Shown piece after piece: positions 35,099-44,586 of a DNA stretch of 64,000 bases. Within the stretch, counting starts at the first letter, position 1; each line of letters starts with the position of its first letter. The notes beneath the pieces were generated by a model. It was not told the DNA's origin, made no database searches, and saw only the letters and a program-made list of their open reading frames with translations. The stretch is from the NCBI RefSeq assembly GCF_001675045.1, contig NZ_LYPA01000080.1, positions 62,001 through 126,000 of the forward strand, given 5' to 3'. The translations under genes were made by a program, and so were the position numbers. The stretch is from Paenibacillus oryzae. Its GTDB lineage: Bacteria; Bacillota; Bacilli; Paenibacillales; Paenibacillaceae.

Positions 35099-38011
35099 GT
35101 GAAAATCGCATTATCCCGAATGACGGTCACCTGGACAGTAGTAATCGTCATGCTGGTCTCTATATTGGTTTTCCCTACATCTCATTCCGGTGCGACCGGT
35201 ACTCAAGACGCGGCTCAACCATCTAATCAAGCAGACGTCGAGACGACTTCCGGACAATCCTCGGAAAACAATTACGAGTTTTATTTGCAGCAGTATAAAG
35301 ATGAGGAGCGGCCTCGCGAGGAAGTCGTCATCCATGCGGCGGATTATGTGAACGCCGAAGAGATGAGCCCGGAAGTGATTACCGAGCTTGGCGGCGAAAC
35401 AGGCAAGTTCGTCAGAACGGAAGAAAGCGGCTCCATAAGCTGGGAGATGGAAGTACCCAAGACAGGAATGTACCATATCATGGTTCGTTATTTTCCAATT
35501 GAGGGTAAAAGCTCTGCTATCGAGCGGGAGCTGTTAATTGACGGGAAACTTCCGTTCAGCAGCGCGCGCAATCTTTCCTTCCATCGCGTTTGGGTCAATG
35601 AGAAAGACGAGATTGAACTGGATAACCGCGGCAATGACCTGCGTCCCCGTCAGGTGGAATCTCCAATCTGGCAAGAGACGCTGCTGAGAGACACAGAGGG
35701 CTATTATGAGGAGCCGTATCTCTTTTATTTGCCGGCTGGCAAACATACATTGACCATGGTGTCTTCCAGGGAACCAATGGCAATCGACTATTTGAAGGTT
35801 TATCAATATGATGCGCCGGCAAGCTATGAGGAAGTCAAGAAAGAATACGAAGCAAAAGGCTATAAGGAAACGAGCGGCCATCTGATTAAAGTCCAGGGTG
35901 AAGATGCAGTCTACAAATCATCGCCAACCCTGTACCCGATCACGGATCGTTCAAGCCCGTCGACTGAGCCTTATGACGTTTCCAAAATCAAGATGAATAC
36001 AATCGGAGGCAACAACTGGCGGGTGCCGGGCCAATGGATTGCATGGGAAATGGATGCGCCGGAGGACGGACTGTACAGAATTGCCATCAAGGGCAGACAA
36101 GAACTGCTGCGGGGCATTTATTCTACACGCTCATTACAAATTGACGGTGAAATTCCGTTTCAGGAAATGATGCAAATTCCGTTTTATTACGACTCGGATT
36201 GGCAAATGAACGTGCTTGGCAGCAACGACGAGCCTTATTTGTTCTACCTAACCAAAGGCAAGCACGAGCTGAAAATGGAGGTAAGTTTGGGAGCGATCGC
36301 GCCTCTTATCCGCCAGGTGGAAGCCAGCGTGCTTGAAATCAACGCCATGTATCGAAAAATCTTGATGATTACCGGCAATGTGCCAGACCCTTACCGGGAT
36401 TATCAATTAGATAAACAGATTCCTGATATGTCCGCCGTATTCAAGGAGCAAAGCGATATTTTATACGCAGTTTCTGAAGAACTGGTGCGGCTGACGGGAG
36501 AAAAAAGCGATAAAACTGCCGTTTTGAACAAAACCGCTTATCAGCTGGAAGACTTGGCGGCCAAGCCGGAAACGGTGCAGAAGCGGTTGTCCCAATTTAA
36601 AACAAACGTGGGCAGTGTAGGATCGTGGATTCTTGAGGTGCGCGAGCAGCCGCTTGAAATTGATTATTTGATGCTTGCATCAACGGATGTGAAGCTTCCG
36701 AAAGCAAATTCCTCAACCTTTAGAAAAATTGGACATGAAATTTCTTCTTTCTTCCACTCTTTCTTCGAGGATTACAACACGATCGGAAGCTCGGAGGATA
36801 GTGATCAAACCGTTACCGTATGGATCGGTACGGGCCGTGACCAGGCACAAGTGCTGAAAGCGATGATTGACGACACGTTTACGCCGCTCACCGGCATTAA
36901 CGTAAATCTGAAGCTGGTCAATGCGGACGTGCTGCTGCGCGCATCATTGGCTGGCGAAGGGCCCGATGTAGCTATGCAGGTCGGTAATGACGTGCCAGTT
37001 AACTTCGGAATGCGTCAAGCTGCCGAGGATCTGTCCGGTTATCCGGGCTATGACGAAGTAATCAAGCAATTCAGGGACAGCGCGCTTGTTCCTTACCGGT
37101 ACGATAATAAAGTGTTTGCCCTGCCAGAACAGCAAATTTTCAACATGCTGTTTTACCGGAAGGATATTTTGGAGCAGCTGAATGTGGAGCCGCCGCAAAC
37201 CTGGGAAGATGTCTACGCGATGATTCCGGTTTTGCAAAAGCATAATATGGACTTTGCACTGCCGCTGGCTCAAACAACCGGCGTGCCGGTGCTGGAGGTT
37301 AACCGGGCTTATGCACTGCTGCTTTATCAGATGGATGGCGCCTTCTACTTGAACAATGGGGCAAAAAGCGGAATGGATACGGAGACGGGACTTGCGGCAT
37401 TTAAGCAATGGACCAACTTCTATACCAGCTACAAGCTGCCGCTTATCTTCGACTTCCCGATGCGGTTTAGAACGGGCGAAATGCCGGTAGGCGTTCAGGA
37501 TTATACGTTCTATAACTATTTGTCGGTTTCGGCTCCTGAAATCAAGGGGCTGTGGGAATTCATACCGGTTCCGGGAATGGAACAGCCTGACGGCACGATT
37601 CGCCGGGATGTAGCAAGCGGCGGAACGGCAACCATCATGCTTAAGGAAGCCAAAAACAAAGAGGCTTCTTGGGAATTTATGAAATGGTGGGTCAGCAAGG
37701 ATGCCCAGGTTCGTTTTGGCCGTGAAATGGAAGGCCTGATGGGCGCTGCCGCCCGTTATCCAACCGCAAACGTTGAGGCGCTGAAGGAGCTGCCTTGGCC
37801 GACACGCGACTATCGCAGCCTGGAATCTCAATGGGAATGGGTACGGGGAGTTCCAGAAGTGCCGGGCGGCTACTTTACGGGTCGCCATCTGGACAATGCG
37901 CTTCGTGAAGTTGTCAACAACGGTACCAACTCTACCGACGCCCTTTACGATTACGTTCAGGAAATCGATTACGAAATCGAACAAAAGCGAAAAGAGTTTA
38001 ATTTGGACTGA
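35099..38011 (+). CDS. Giant solute-binding protein with N-terminal CBM-like domains
   Basis: A 970-residue exported protein. The first 30 or so residues form a signal or anchor with no lipobox cysteine. Two related beta-sandwich-like domains follow (about 75-245 and 255-420); both contain SWEMEV/AWEMDA and DEPYLFYL-type motifs like those of CBM6/35-type modules. After a helical linker, residues about 560-950 form a family-1 solute-binding domain (TVWIGTGRDQAQVLKAMI, ALPEQQIFNMLFYRKDIL, GTATIMLKEAKNKEASWEFMKWW). It probably holds a polymer chain while presenting oligosaccharide to the permeases. It starts at GTG with AAAGGAGGG ahead. It is the first gene of an eight-gene operon running to 49436. 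Confidence 0.87.
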   Translation: MKIALSRMTVTWTVVIVMLVSILVFPTSHSGATGTQDAAQPSNQADVETTSGQSSENNYEFYLQQYKDEERPREEVVIHAADYVNAEEMSPEVITELGGETGKFVRTEESGSISWEMEVPKTGMYHIMVRYFPIEGKSSAIERELLIDGKLPFSSARNLSFHRVWVNEKDEIELDNRGNDLRPRQVESPIWQETLLRDTEGYYEEPYLFYLPAGKHTLTMVSSREPMAIDYLKVYQYDAPASYEEVKKEYEAKGYKETSGHLIKVQGEDAVYKSSPTLYPITDRSSPSTEPYDVSKIKMNTIGGNNWRVPGQWIAWEMDAPEDGLYRIAIKGRQELLRGIYSTRSLQIDGEIPFQEMMQIPFYYDSDWQMNVLGSNDEPYLFYLTKGKHELKMEVSLGAIAPLIRQVEASVLEINAMYRKILMITGNVPDPYRDYQLDKQIPDMSAVFKEQSDILYAVSEELVRLTGEKSDKTAVLNKTAYQLEDLAAKPETVQKRLSQFKTNVGSVGSWILEVREQPLEIDYLMLASTDVKLPKANSSTFRKIGHEISSFFHSFFEDYNTIGSSEDSDQTVTVWIGTGRDQAQVLKAMIDDTFTPLTGINVNLKLVNADVLLRASLAGEGPDVAMQVGNDVPVNFGMRQAAEDLSGYPGYDEVIKQFRDSALVPYRYDNKVFALPEQQIFNMLFYRKDILEQLNVEPPQTWEDVYAMIPVLQKHNMDFALPLAQTTGVPVLEVNRAYALLLYQMDGAFYLNNGAKSGMDTETGLAAFKQWTNFYTSYKLPLIFDFPMRFRTGEMPVGVQDYTFYNYLSVSAPEIKGLWEFIPVPGMEQPDGTIRRDVASGGTATIMLKEAKNKEASWEFMKWWVSKDAQVRFGREMEGLMGAAARYPTANVEALKELPWPTRDYRSLESQWEWVRGVPEVPGGYFTGRHLDNALREVVNNGTNSTDALYDYVQEIDYEIEQKRKEFNLD

Positions 38012-38032
38012 AGGCACTAGGGAGGGACTCTT

Positions 38033-38998
38033 TTGCAGAAAGCTAAAATTGCGGCCGAAACCACGACCAAGCCCGCGGGCAGCCCTGCCGGACTGCAGGG
38101 AAAGTGGGGCCTGTTCGCCAGAGATGTGAAGCGGGATAAACATTTGTACGTCCTGCTGGCGCCTTATATGTTGTTGTTCTCGCTGTTTACTGTGCTTCCG
38201 GTCGTCATCTCCATCTTCTTCAGCTTTACACATTTCAACATGCTGGAGTTTCCAAGGTGGGTTGGCTGGGAGAACTACTCCAAGCTGCTCTGGAACGATG
38301 ATGTTTTTTTGATTGGTGTTAAAAATACGCTGATTTTCTCCGTCGTAACGGGGCCGGTCAGCTACATTGCCTGTTTTGTGTTTGCCTGGCTGATTAACGA
38401 GCTGAATCCGAAGGTCAGGGCGATTATGACATTGGTATTTTTCGCCCCGTCCATTTCGGGCAACGTGTTCTTTATTTGGCAAATTATATTCTCGGGCGAT
38501 TCATACGGCATCATGAACGGATTTTTGATGAAAATTGGCATTATCTACGAGCCGATTCTGTGGCTGCAAAATCCGAAGTACATGCTGGCCATTATTATGC
38601 TGGTTCAATTGTGGCTCAGTCTTGGCACCAGCTTCCTGGCTTTTATCGCAGGCTTGCAGACGGTTGATCGCACGCTATATGAAGCGGGTGCGATGGACGG
38701 CGTCAAAAATCGCTGGCAGGAGCTGTGGTACATTACCTTGCCGTCCATGAGACCGCAATTGATGTTTGGCGCCGTTATTCAGATTACGTCCTCGCTTGCG
38801 GTTGCGGATGTTGCAACGGCTCTGGCGGGCTTCCCGAGCGTGCAGTACGGAGCGCATACCATCGTAACCCACTTGATGGACTACGGTACAATCCGGTTTG
38901 AAATGGGTTATGCATCGGCTATCGCAACAGTATTGTTTATGCTGATGCTGGGCTCCAACCTGATCGTTCAAAAGTTGCTGAAGAGAGTGGGGGAATAA
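38033..38998 (+). CDS. ABC sugar permease 1A (MalF/UgpA-like)
   Basis: A 321-residue inner-membrane protein with six predicted membrane helices and the cytoplasmic EAA loop (YEAGAMDGVKNRWQELWYITLPSMRP) that contacts the ATPase. The cytoplasmic N-terminus has about 40 residues before the first helix (LLAPYMLLFSLFTVLPVVIS). It starts at TTG (38033), with GGGAGGG 8 bp ahead and 21 bp after the binding-protein stop. It pairs with permease 1B, whose start is 4 bp after its stop. It belongs to the binding-protein-dependent carbohydrate importer family CUT1. Confidence 0.92.
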   Translation: MQKAKIAAETTTKPAGSPAGLQGKWGLFARDVKRDKHLYVLLAPYMLLFSLFTVLPVVISIFFSFTHFNMLEFPRWVGWENYSKLLWNDDVFLIGVKNTLIFSVVTGPVSYIACFVFAWLINELNPKVRAIMTLVFFAPSISGNVFFIWQIIFSGDSYGIMNGFLMKIGIIYEPILWLQNPKYMLAIIMLVQLWLSLGTSFLAFIAGLQTVDRTLYEAGAMDGVKNRWQELWYITLPSMRPQLMFGAVIQITSSLAVADVATALAGFPSVQYGAHTIVTHLMDYGTIRFEMGYASAIATVLFMLMLGSNLIVQKLLKRVGE

Positions 38999-39002
38999 GC
39001 GG

Positions 39003-39866
39003 ATGAAACTGGCCATACGACTCAAAAAAAGAGTGAATCGCTCCTGGCAGGTCGATATCATGCTTTTCCTGGTGCTCGGCGGATTCGGAGCCTTTATGGC
39101 GGTTCCGTTGATCTATGTGATCAATAATGCGTTCAAGCCGCTGGATGAGCTGTTTGTTTTCCCGCCAACGCTATTTGTAAGAAACCCGACGTTCGAAAAC
39201 TTCGGGGATCTGTTTCAGGTTATGAAGAACTCATGGGTTCCGTTTTCAAGATATATTTTTAACACGGTATTTATTACGGCGGCAGGTACCTTCGGCCATA
39301 TCGTTCTGGCATCCGCAGCGGCATACCCGCTGGCCAAGCACAAGTTTCGCGGCCACAAGGTGCTCTTTACGATTATTGTCCTGTCCCTGATGTTTTCGCC
39401 TCATGTAACGGCAATACCGAACTACATTATCATGTCCGCTCTGGGCTGGATGGACTCCTATCAGGCGGTTATTGTTCCAGCATTTGCCTATCCGCTTGGC
39501 CTGTATCTGATGAAGCAGTTTATGGAGCAGATTCCGGATGCGCTGCTGGAGGCGGCGAAGATTGACGGCGCAAGCGAATATCGCATTTTCATGCAAATCG
39601 TTATGCCGCTCGTTAAGCCGGCATGGCTGACGCTCCTGATTCTGATGATGCAAATGCTGTGGGGCACCGATGGCGGCAGCTTTATCTACAGCGAGCAGCT
39701 CAAGACCATGCACTACGCGATGAGCCAGATCGTATCAGGCGGCATAGCGCGTGCGGGGGTCGGGGCCGCCGTGGCGGTCATCATGATGACGGTGCCGATT
39801 GTGACATTTGTATTGTCTCAGAGCAATGTCATTCAAACGATGGCTTCGTCCGGCATGAAGGACTAA
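39003..39866 (+). CDS. ABC sugar permease 1B (MalG/AraQ-like)
   Basis: A 287-residue permease with six membrane helices and the EAA motif LLEAAKIDGASEYRIFMQIVMPLVKPAWLTL. It makes the second half of the channel with permease 1A. The tail after the last helix is short (SNVIQTMASSGMKD), typical of MalG-type partners. The gap to the upstream gene is 4 bp, and the next gene begins 4 bp after its stop. Confidence 0.92.
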   Translation: MKLAIRLKKRVNRSWQVDIMLFLVLGGFGAFMAVPLIYVINNAFKPLDELFVFPPTLFVRNPTFENFGDLFQVMKNSWVPFSRYIFNTVFITAAGTFGHIVLASAAAYPLAKHKFRGHKVLFTIIVLSLMFSPHVTAIPNYIIMSALGWMDSYQAVIVPAFAYPLGLYLMKQFMEQIPDALLEAAKIDGASEYRIFMQIVMPLVKPAWLTLLILMMQMLWGTDGGSFIYSEQLKTMHYAMSQIVSGGIARAGVGAAVAVIMMTVPIVTFVLSQSNVIQTMASSGMKD

Positions 39867-39870
39867 AGCG

Positions 39871-41325
39871 ATGGAGGCGTTAGGTTTGAAAATAAAGTCA
39901 CTACTACTGATCCTGGCAGCTGTTCTGTTGTTTGCCGGTCTTAGCCCGAGCGCGGCCCAGGCTTCGCCGTACGAAGGCTATACCTATAACTACTGGGGCC
40001 AAGCCGTTAAATCGCCGATCGCGTTTCTTCCCTCCAGAGCAATAACGGGACAAGAAGCGGGGACAGGCGCATGGAATGCGCCAACCGATATCTTTATCTC
40101 AGACGAGGGTCTTGTTTATGTTCTCGACTCCGGTAACGGCCGCATCGTCGTTTTGAACAGCCAATGGGAAACCGTTCAGGAAATTAAAGGTTTCAACAAT
40201 AATGGCAAAGAAGACGGCTTCAAAAATCCGGAGGGCATCTTCGTTACAAAAAAAGGACAAATTTACGTAGCCGATACTGAAAACCGGCGCGTAGTCGAGT
40301 TGAACCGAGACGGCTCCTTTGTGAGAGAGCTGGGCGCTCCCAAGGCGGATGTCATCAGCGAAAGCTTTGAATATTTTCCGCGCAAGGTAATCGTCGACAA
40401 AGCCGGACGCATCTACGTTGTTGGCAGAGGCGTATACGAAGGGCTTATCGAGTTCGACATTGACGGCCGTTTTACAGGCTTTATGGGCACCAACCGAGTC
40501 CAGTTCGATCCCATCGACCTGTTCTGGAAAACGGTGGCCACCAAAGAGCAGCGCGAAAAGCTGATCCGTTTTATCCCGCTGGAGTTCAATAACGCGGATG
40601 TGGATGAAGATGGATTTATTTACACGACTACCATGGACAAATCGACATTGTCGGCAGTCAAAAAATTAAATCCGTCCGGCATCGATGTTCTTAGCATGAA
40701 TGCGGACATTCCGCCAATCGGCGATTTGAGCATTAACCGTTCCTCCTTCATCGACATTGATGTGGTTGACAGCGGCGTATACCGGGCGCTGGATTCCACG
40801 CGCGGGCGCATATTCACCTACAACGAGGACGGCAATTTGCTTTATGTAATCGGACAGCTGGGCAATCAGCTCGGCACGTTCAAAAACCCGGTTGCCGTTG
40901 AAAGCTACGGTGATGCAATTTACGTGCTGGACCGCGACCTTGGCCGGATTACCGAGTTCAAAGCTACCCAGTTTGGCAGTCTTGTGAACCACGCCAACCA
41001 ATTGTACAGCTCCGGCAAGCATGATGAAGCAGCCAGGCTGTGGCAGGAAGTGCTGAGACTTGACGCCAACTACGAGATGGCCTACGTTGGCATCGGCAAA
41101 TCCTTGCTTCGCCAAGGCGAATACAAGGATGCCATGACCTACCTGAAGCTGGGCAATGACAGAGAGTATTATTCCAAAGCGCTTGGCAAATACCGCAGAG
41201 AATACATGCGTGAATATTTCGGCATGTATATGACCGGGGTTATTGCGCTTCTTGTCCTGATTTTTGGAATTCGCAGGTTTGCCAGATCAAGAAAAGGAGG
41301 GAGGGTACAGGATGCAGTTTCTTAA
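39871..41325 (+). CDS. NHL-repeat/TPR protein, exported and membrane-anchored
   Basis: A 484-residue protein. An N-terminal signal or anchor (LLLILAAVLLFAGLSPSAAQA) is followed by at least five NHL-type beta-propeller blades, for example TDIFISDEGLVYVLDSGNGRIVVLN and EGIFVTKKGQIYVADTENRRVVELN. A TPR-like helical pair comes next (KHDEAARLWQEVLRLDANYEMAYVGIGKSLLRQGEYKDAMTYL), then a C-terminal membrane helix (VIALLVLIFGI) and a basic tail. The blades should face outside. Propellers and TPRs bind proteins, so it may be a scaffold for the transporter. The ATG at 39871 has AAGGA ahead; a TTG at 39886 with GGAGG is an alternative. It overlaps the YIP1 gene. Confidence 0.82.
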   Translation: MEALGLKIKSLLLILAAVLLFAGLSPSAAQASPYEGYTYNYWGQAVKSPIAFLPSRAITGQEAGTGAWNAPTDIFISDEGLVYVLDSGNGRIVVLNSQWETVQEIKGFNNNGKEDGFKNPEGIFVTKKGQIYVADTENRRVVELNRDGSFVRELGAPKADVISESFEYFPRKVIVDKAGRIYVVGRGVYEGLIEFDIDGRFTGFMGTNRVQFDPIDLFWKTVATKEQREKLIRFIPLEFNNADVDEDGFIYTTTMDKSTLSAVKKLNPSGIDVLSMNADIPPIGDLSINRSSFIDIDVVDSGVYRALDSTRGRIFTYNEDGNLLYVIGQLGNQLGTFKNPVAVESYGDAIYVLDRDLGRITEFKATQFGSLVNHANQLYSSGKHDEAARLWQEVLRLDANYEMAYVGIGKSLLRQGEYKDAMTYLKLGNDREYYSKALGKYRREYMREYFGMYMTGVIALLVLIFGIRRFARSRKGGRVQDAVS

Positions 41326-41935
41326 AGATATTAAATACTCGCTGCATGTAGCCATGCATCCCTTCGACGGATTCTGGGACCTGAAATACGAGAACAAAGG
41401 AAAGCTGCGCGTTGCGGTGCTGATGTTGTTCGCCGTAACCGTGACCATGATTCTAAAACGGCAATTCGCCGGTTATGTCGTCAACTTCAATTTCCCGCTG
41501 GACCTGAACAGTATTGACGAGCTGAAATATATCGTTCTTCCGTTCCTGCTCTGGTGTATTGCGAACTGGTCCCTTACGACGCTAATGGACGGCGAAGGCA
41601 AATTTACCGAAATCGTTATTGCGACAGGTTATGCGATGCTTCCGCTTATTCTGGTGAACATCCCTAACATTTTGCTTAGCAACGTCATTACGCTGCGTGA
41701 ATCTTCATTCTATTATTTGCTGGATACCCTGGCCTTATTATGGTTCATCTGGCTGCTGTTTATCGGGACAATGACGGTTCATCAGTACACGGTTACCAAA
41801 ACGATAACGACAATGCTGCTGACCCTTTTAGTCATAGGCGTCATTATTTTTCTGGGACTGCTGTTTTTCAGTCTGATTCAGCAGATTGTCAGTTTTGCGT
41901 ACACCGTCTACCAGGAGCTTTCATTGCGCGGATGA
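41312..41935 (+). CDS. YIP1-family integral membrane protein
   Basis: A 207-residue membrane protein with about five hydrophobic helices. The cytoplasmic N-terminus (MQFLKDIKYSLHVAMHPFDGFWDLKYENKGK) is the usual start of bacterial YIP1 proteins, with a P-F-x-G-F motif, and the Yip1 core follows (FLLWCIANWSLTTLMDGEGKFTEIVIATGYAMLPLIL). It starts inside the end of the NHL gene (14-bp overlap) with AAAAGGAGGGAGG ahead, a very strong site. YIP1 proteins in bacteria have no settled function; here one is locked into a sugar-import operon. The next gene overlaps or abuts its stop. Confidence 0.82.
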   Translation: MQFLKDIKYSLHVAMHPFDGFWDLKYENKGKLRVAVLMLFAVTVTMILKRQFAGYVVNFNFPLDLNSIDELKYIVLPFLLWCIANWSLTTLMDGEGKFTEIVIATGYAMLPLILVNIPNILLSNVITLRESSFYYLLDTLALLWFIWLLFIGTMTVHQYTVTKTITTMLLTLLVIGVIIFLGLLFFSLIQQIVSFAYTVYQELSLRG

Positions 41936-41952
41936 GAAAGGAGGAGCCAGGC

Positions 41953-44586
41953 TTGAAGAAGCTTACTATCATTGCAATTGCGGTTATGATCGGCAGCTTG
42001 CTCGTTTCAGGCATGCCTAACTATGCCGGACCAACTCCGGTTTCGGCAACGGCTGCCAATGCTTCCGACGACCAGTCGGCTGAGCAGCCAATAGAGCAGA
42101 TTGGCCAGGCGGACGATTCCGCCGAGCAGCCAGCCAGCACGGAAGAGGAAACAGCGGCGAGTGAGCCGGTTAATGCAGAGGCAGGTCGTCAGGCGCAAAG
42201 CTTGTCCGAGGGCATGGAAGCAGCTGCTGAAAACGAGCATCTGATTTTATACGTCAATGAGGCAACGACTGAAATTGCTGTTAAGGACAAACGGAACGGG
42301 GCCATCTGGTATTCCAATCCTCAGGATCGGGAAGACGATGCCATCGCCACCGGCTATAACAAATCCAAGCTGAACGTACAGGTGGAGTTATCCTACTACG
42401 ACAGCGCGGGCAACTCGTTGAAATATGACAATTATACGCACAGCATTCAGAACGGTCAGTTTGTGATCGAAAAGGCCGATGGCGGCTTGAATATTGTGTA
42501 TACCCTCGGCGAAGTCAAAAGCGATATCGAGGCGATTCCGAAATATATTAGCGAAGAACGTTTTCAAAATCTGATTATCGGCAAAATCGCCAGCGATGCG
42601 GATAAAAAGGAAATTGAAAAACGATTCAAGTTTAACGAAGAAACGAAGCAATATGAGCGAAGAGACTCCTCCCTAAAGGGTGTTGGCCTTTCCAAAGTAA
42701 CGGGGATTTTCAAGGAGATCGGATACGACGAGGAGCAAGTTGCTATCGACAAGGCGGCATACGGCGATGAAGGCGGAGGAGCCGCCAGCGTTGTCATTCC
42801 TCTTCACTACCGGCTGGACGGCGAATATCTCAAGGTAAGCATCCCGGCAGGCGGTCTGGAATATCCCGATACCATGAAAATTCAAACGTTGTCGCTGCTG
42901 CCTTTCTTCGGTGCAAGCGGAATGAAGGACGAAGGATATACCCTCGTTCCTGATGGTTCGGGCTCGCTAATTCATTTTAATAATGAAAAAACATATGCGG
43001 CTCCATACCGCGCCGTTATGTACGGCTCGGATACAGCCATTAACCAATTGATGCAAATTCAGAAGGAAGAATCGGCCAGACTGCCCGTATTCGGCATGAA
43101 ATACGATGATCGCGGCTTTCTCGGTATTATTGAGCAGGGAGATGCAGCGTCAGCCATCGAGGCTGATGTCAGCGGCAGGCTGAACCAGTACAATACCGTG
43201 TATCCAAGCTTTACGCTGAATAACATGGAGGAAGTTACGTTATCCAACGGATGGCGCTCCAGCACGGTCAAGAAGTTCCAGGCACAGCCCTTCCAGAGCG
43301 ATATTGCCGTTGCATACGGATTTTTGGCGGCGGACGAAGCCAGCTATTCCGGCATGGCCGCTCATTACCGTGATTTCCTGACGGAGAAAAACGCTATGGC
43401 CAAACTGGAGGAGGCCGACAGCATTCCATTTTACGTGGAGCTGATTGGCGGCATTCCAAAAAAGAAATTTTTCTTAGGAATCCCTTATAACGCTTATCAG
43501 CCGCTCACCACCTTCCAGCAAGCCGAGGATATTTTGGGCCAGATGAAGGATATGGGCGTTGAAGGCATTCAGCTTCGATATACCGGCTGGTTTAACGACG
43601 GAATCAAGCATAATTTGCCGAAGTCTGTTTCGGTGGACAAAAAGCTTGGCGGAGCCAAAGGGTTGCGGGCGCTGCAGGAGTATGCGGATAATAGCGGAGT
43701 TGGCTTGTATCCCGACGCAACCTTCCTGGAAGTGTATGCCAACGCTAAAGGGTTCAAAAAATCTCAGGCTTCCCGCCTGATTACAAACAAGCTGGCTGCC
43801 ATTTATCCTTACCGGATCTCCACGTTCAGACAAGACGATGAGGCGGATCCGGGTTATGTTCTCAGCCCTGGCGCTTTGCCAGGCATCGTAGACGGCTTTA
43901 TGAAGGATTACAGCAAGCTCGGCCTTTCCGGCCTTTCCTTGAGAGATATGGGCGATAAGCTTAATTCCGACTTCAATCGGACGAACGTTATCGACCGTGA
44001 GGAAGCCAAAGAGATTGCGCTTGAGCAGATGAAGCAAATGAGCGAATCCGTGTCTGATTTGATGCTGGAAGGCGGCAACGCCTATGCTGCTCCTTACGCC
44101 CGGCATATTGTTGATGCGCCAATGACTAATAGCGGCTTTAATATTACCGACGAAAGCGTTCCGTTTTTTCAGCTGGTCTACCACGGCTATGTCCAATATG
44201 CCGGAGCAGCCTGGAATATGGCGGACGATCAGGATTCCGAAATCAACTTCCTGAAGGCGCTGGAAACAGGTTCAGCCGTTCATTATACCTGGTTCTATGC
44301 GGATCCGTCTGCAATCAAAATGACGGAATTCGATAATCTGTATTCTGCCGATTATCGCCGCTGGATCGATGAAGCGGCACAGCAGCATGTGAAGCTGAAC
44401 GGTATTTTGCATGATGTGCAGAATCAGGTCATCAAAGAGCATACAAAGCTGGCAGCGGGCGTTTATCAAACGACCTTCGAAAAAGGCAAAACGATCATCG
44501 TGAACTATAACGAAAAAGCGGCTAACGTAAATGGCGTAACGGTAGGCGCCAAGGACTACTGGGTGGGGGGGAACGCGAAGCCATGA
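41953..44586 (+). CDS. DUF5696 exported protein, probable TIM-barrel glycosidase
   Basis: An 877-residue exported protein. A signal peptide (LTIIAIAVMIGSLLVSG) is followed by an acidic low-complexity stretch rich in Glu, Ala and Ser. A beta-rich half runs over about 100-420, and then a barrel-like half with LGIPYNAYQPLTTFQQAEDIL, IQLRYTGWFNDG, NSGVGLYPDATFLEVY, LSLRDMGDKLNSDF and LMLEGGNAYAAPYA. The Asp/Glu at strand ends resembles a glycoside hydrolase of the GH101-like or Glyco_hydro_tim class, so hydrolysis is an inference. It starts at TTG (41953), with GAAAGGAGG 8 bp ahead. The stop overlaps the next permease start (ATGA), which links it to transport. Confidence 0.8.
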   Translation: MKKLTIIAIAVMIGSLLVSGMPNYAGPTPVSATAANASDDQSAEQPIEQIGQADDSAEQPASTEEETAASEPVNAEAGRQAQSLSEGMEAAAENEHLILYVNEATTEIAVKDKRNGAIWYSNPQDREDDAIATGYNKSKLNVQVELSYYDSAGNSLKYDNYTHSIQNGQFVIEKADGGLNIVYTLGEVKSDIEAIPKYISEERFQNLIIGKIASDADKKEIEKRFKFNEETKQYERRDSSLKGVGLSKVTGIFKEIGYDEEQVAIDKAAYGDEGGGAASVVIPLHYRLDGEYLKVSIPAGGLEYPDTMKIQTLSLLPFFGASGMKDEGYTLVPDGSGSLIHFNNEKTYAAPYRAVMYGSDTAINQLMQIQKEESARLPVFGMKYDDRGFLGIIEQGDAASAIEADVSGRLNQYNTVYPSFTLNNMEEVTLSNGWRSSTVKKFQAQPFQSDIAVAYGFLAADEASYSGMAAHYRDFLTEKNAMAKLEEADSIPFYVELIGGIPKKKFFLGIPYNAYQPLTTFQQAEDILGQMKDMGVEGIQLRYTGWFNDGIKHNLPKSVSVDKKLGGAKGLRALQEYADNSGVGLYPDATFLEVYANAKGFKKSQASRLITNKLAAIYPYRISTFRQDDEADPGYVLSPGALPGIVDGFMKDYSKLGLSGLSLRDMGDKLNSDFNRTNVIDREEAKEIALEQMKQMSESVSDLMLEGGNAYAAPYARHIVDAPMTNSGFNITDESVPFFQLVYHGYVQYAGAAWNMADDQDSEINFLKALETGSAVHYTWFYADPSAIKMTEFDNLYSADYRRWIDEAAQQHVKLNGILHDVQNQVIKEHTKLAAGVYQTTFEKGKTIIVNYNEKAANVNGVTVGAKDYWVGGNAKP

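Noticed and set aside
36944..38482. A 512-codon minus-strand frame opposite the large binding protein and permease 1A
   Set aside because: It is fully antisense to two well-supported genes, spans both and their intergenic region, and its product has no recognisable domain. It is a codon-bias shadow.
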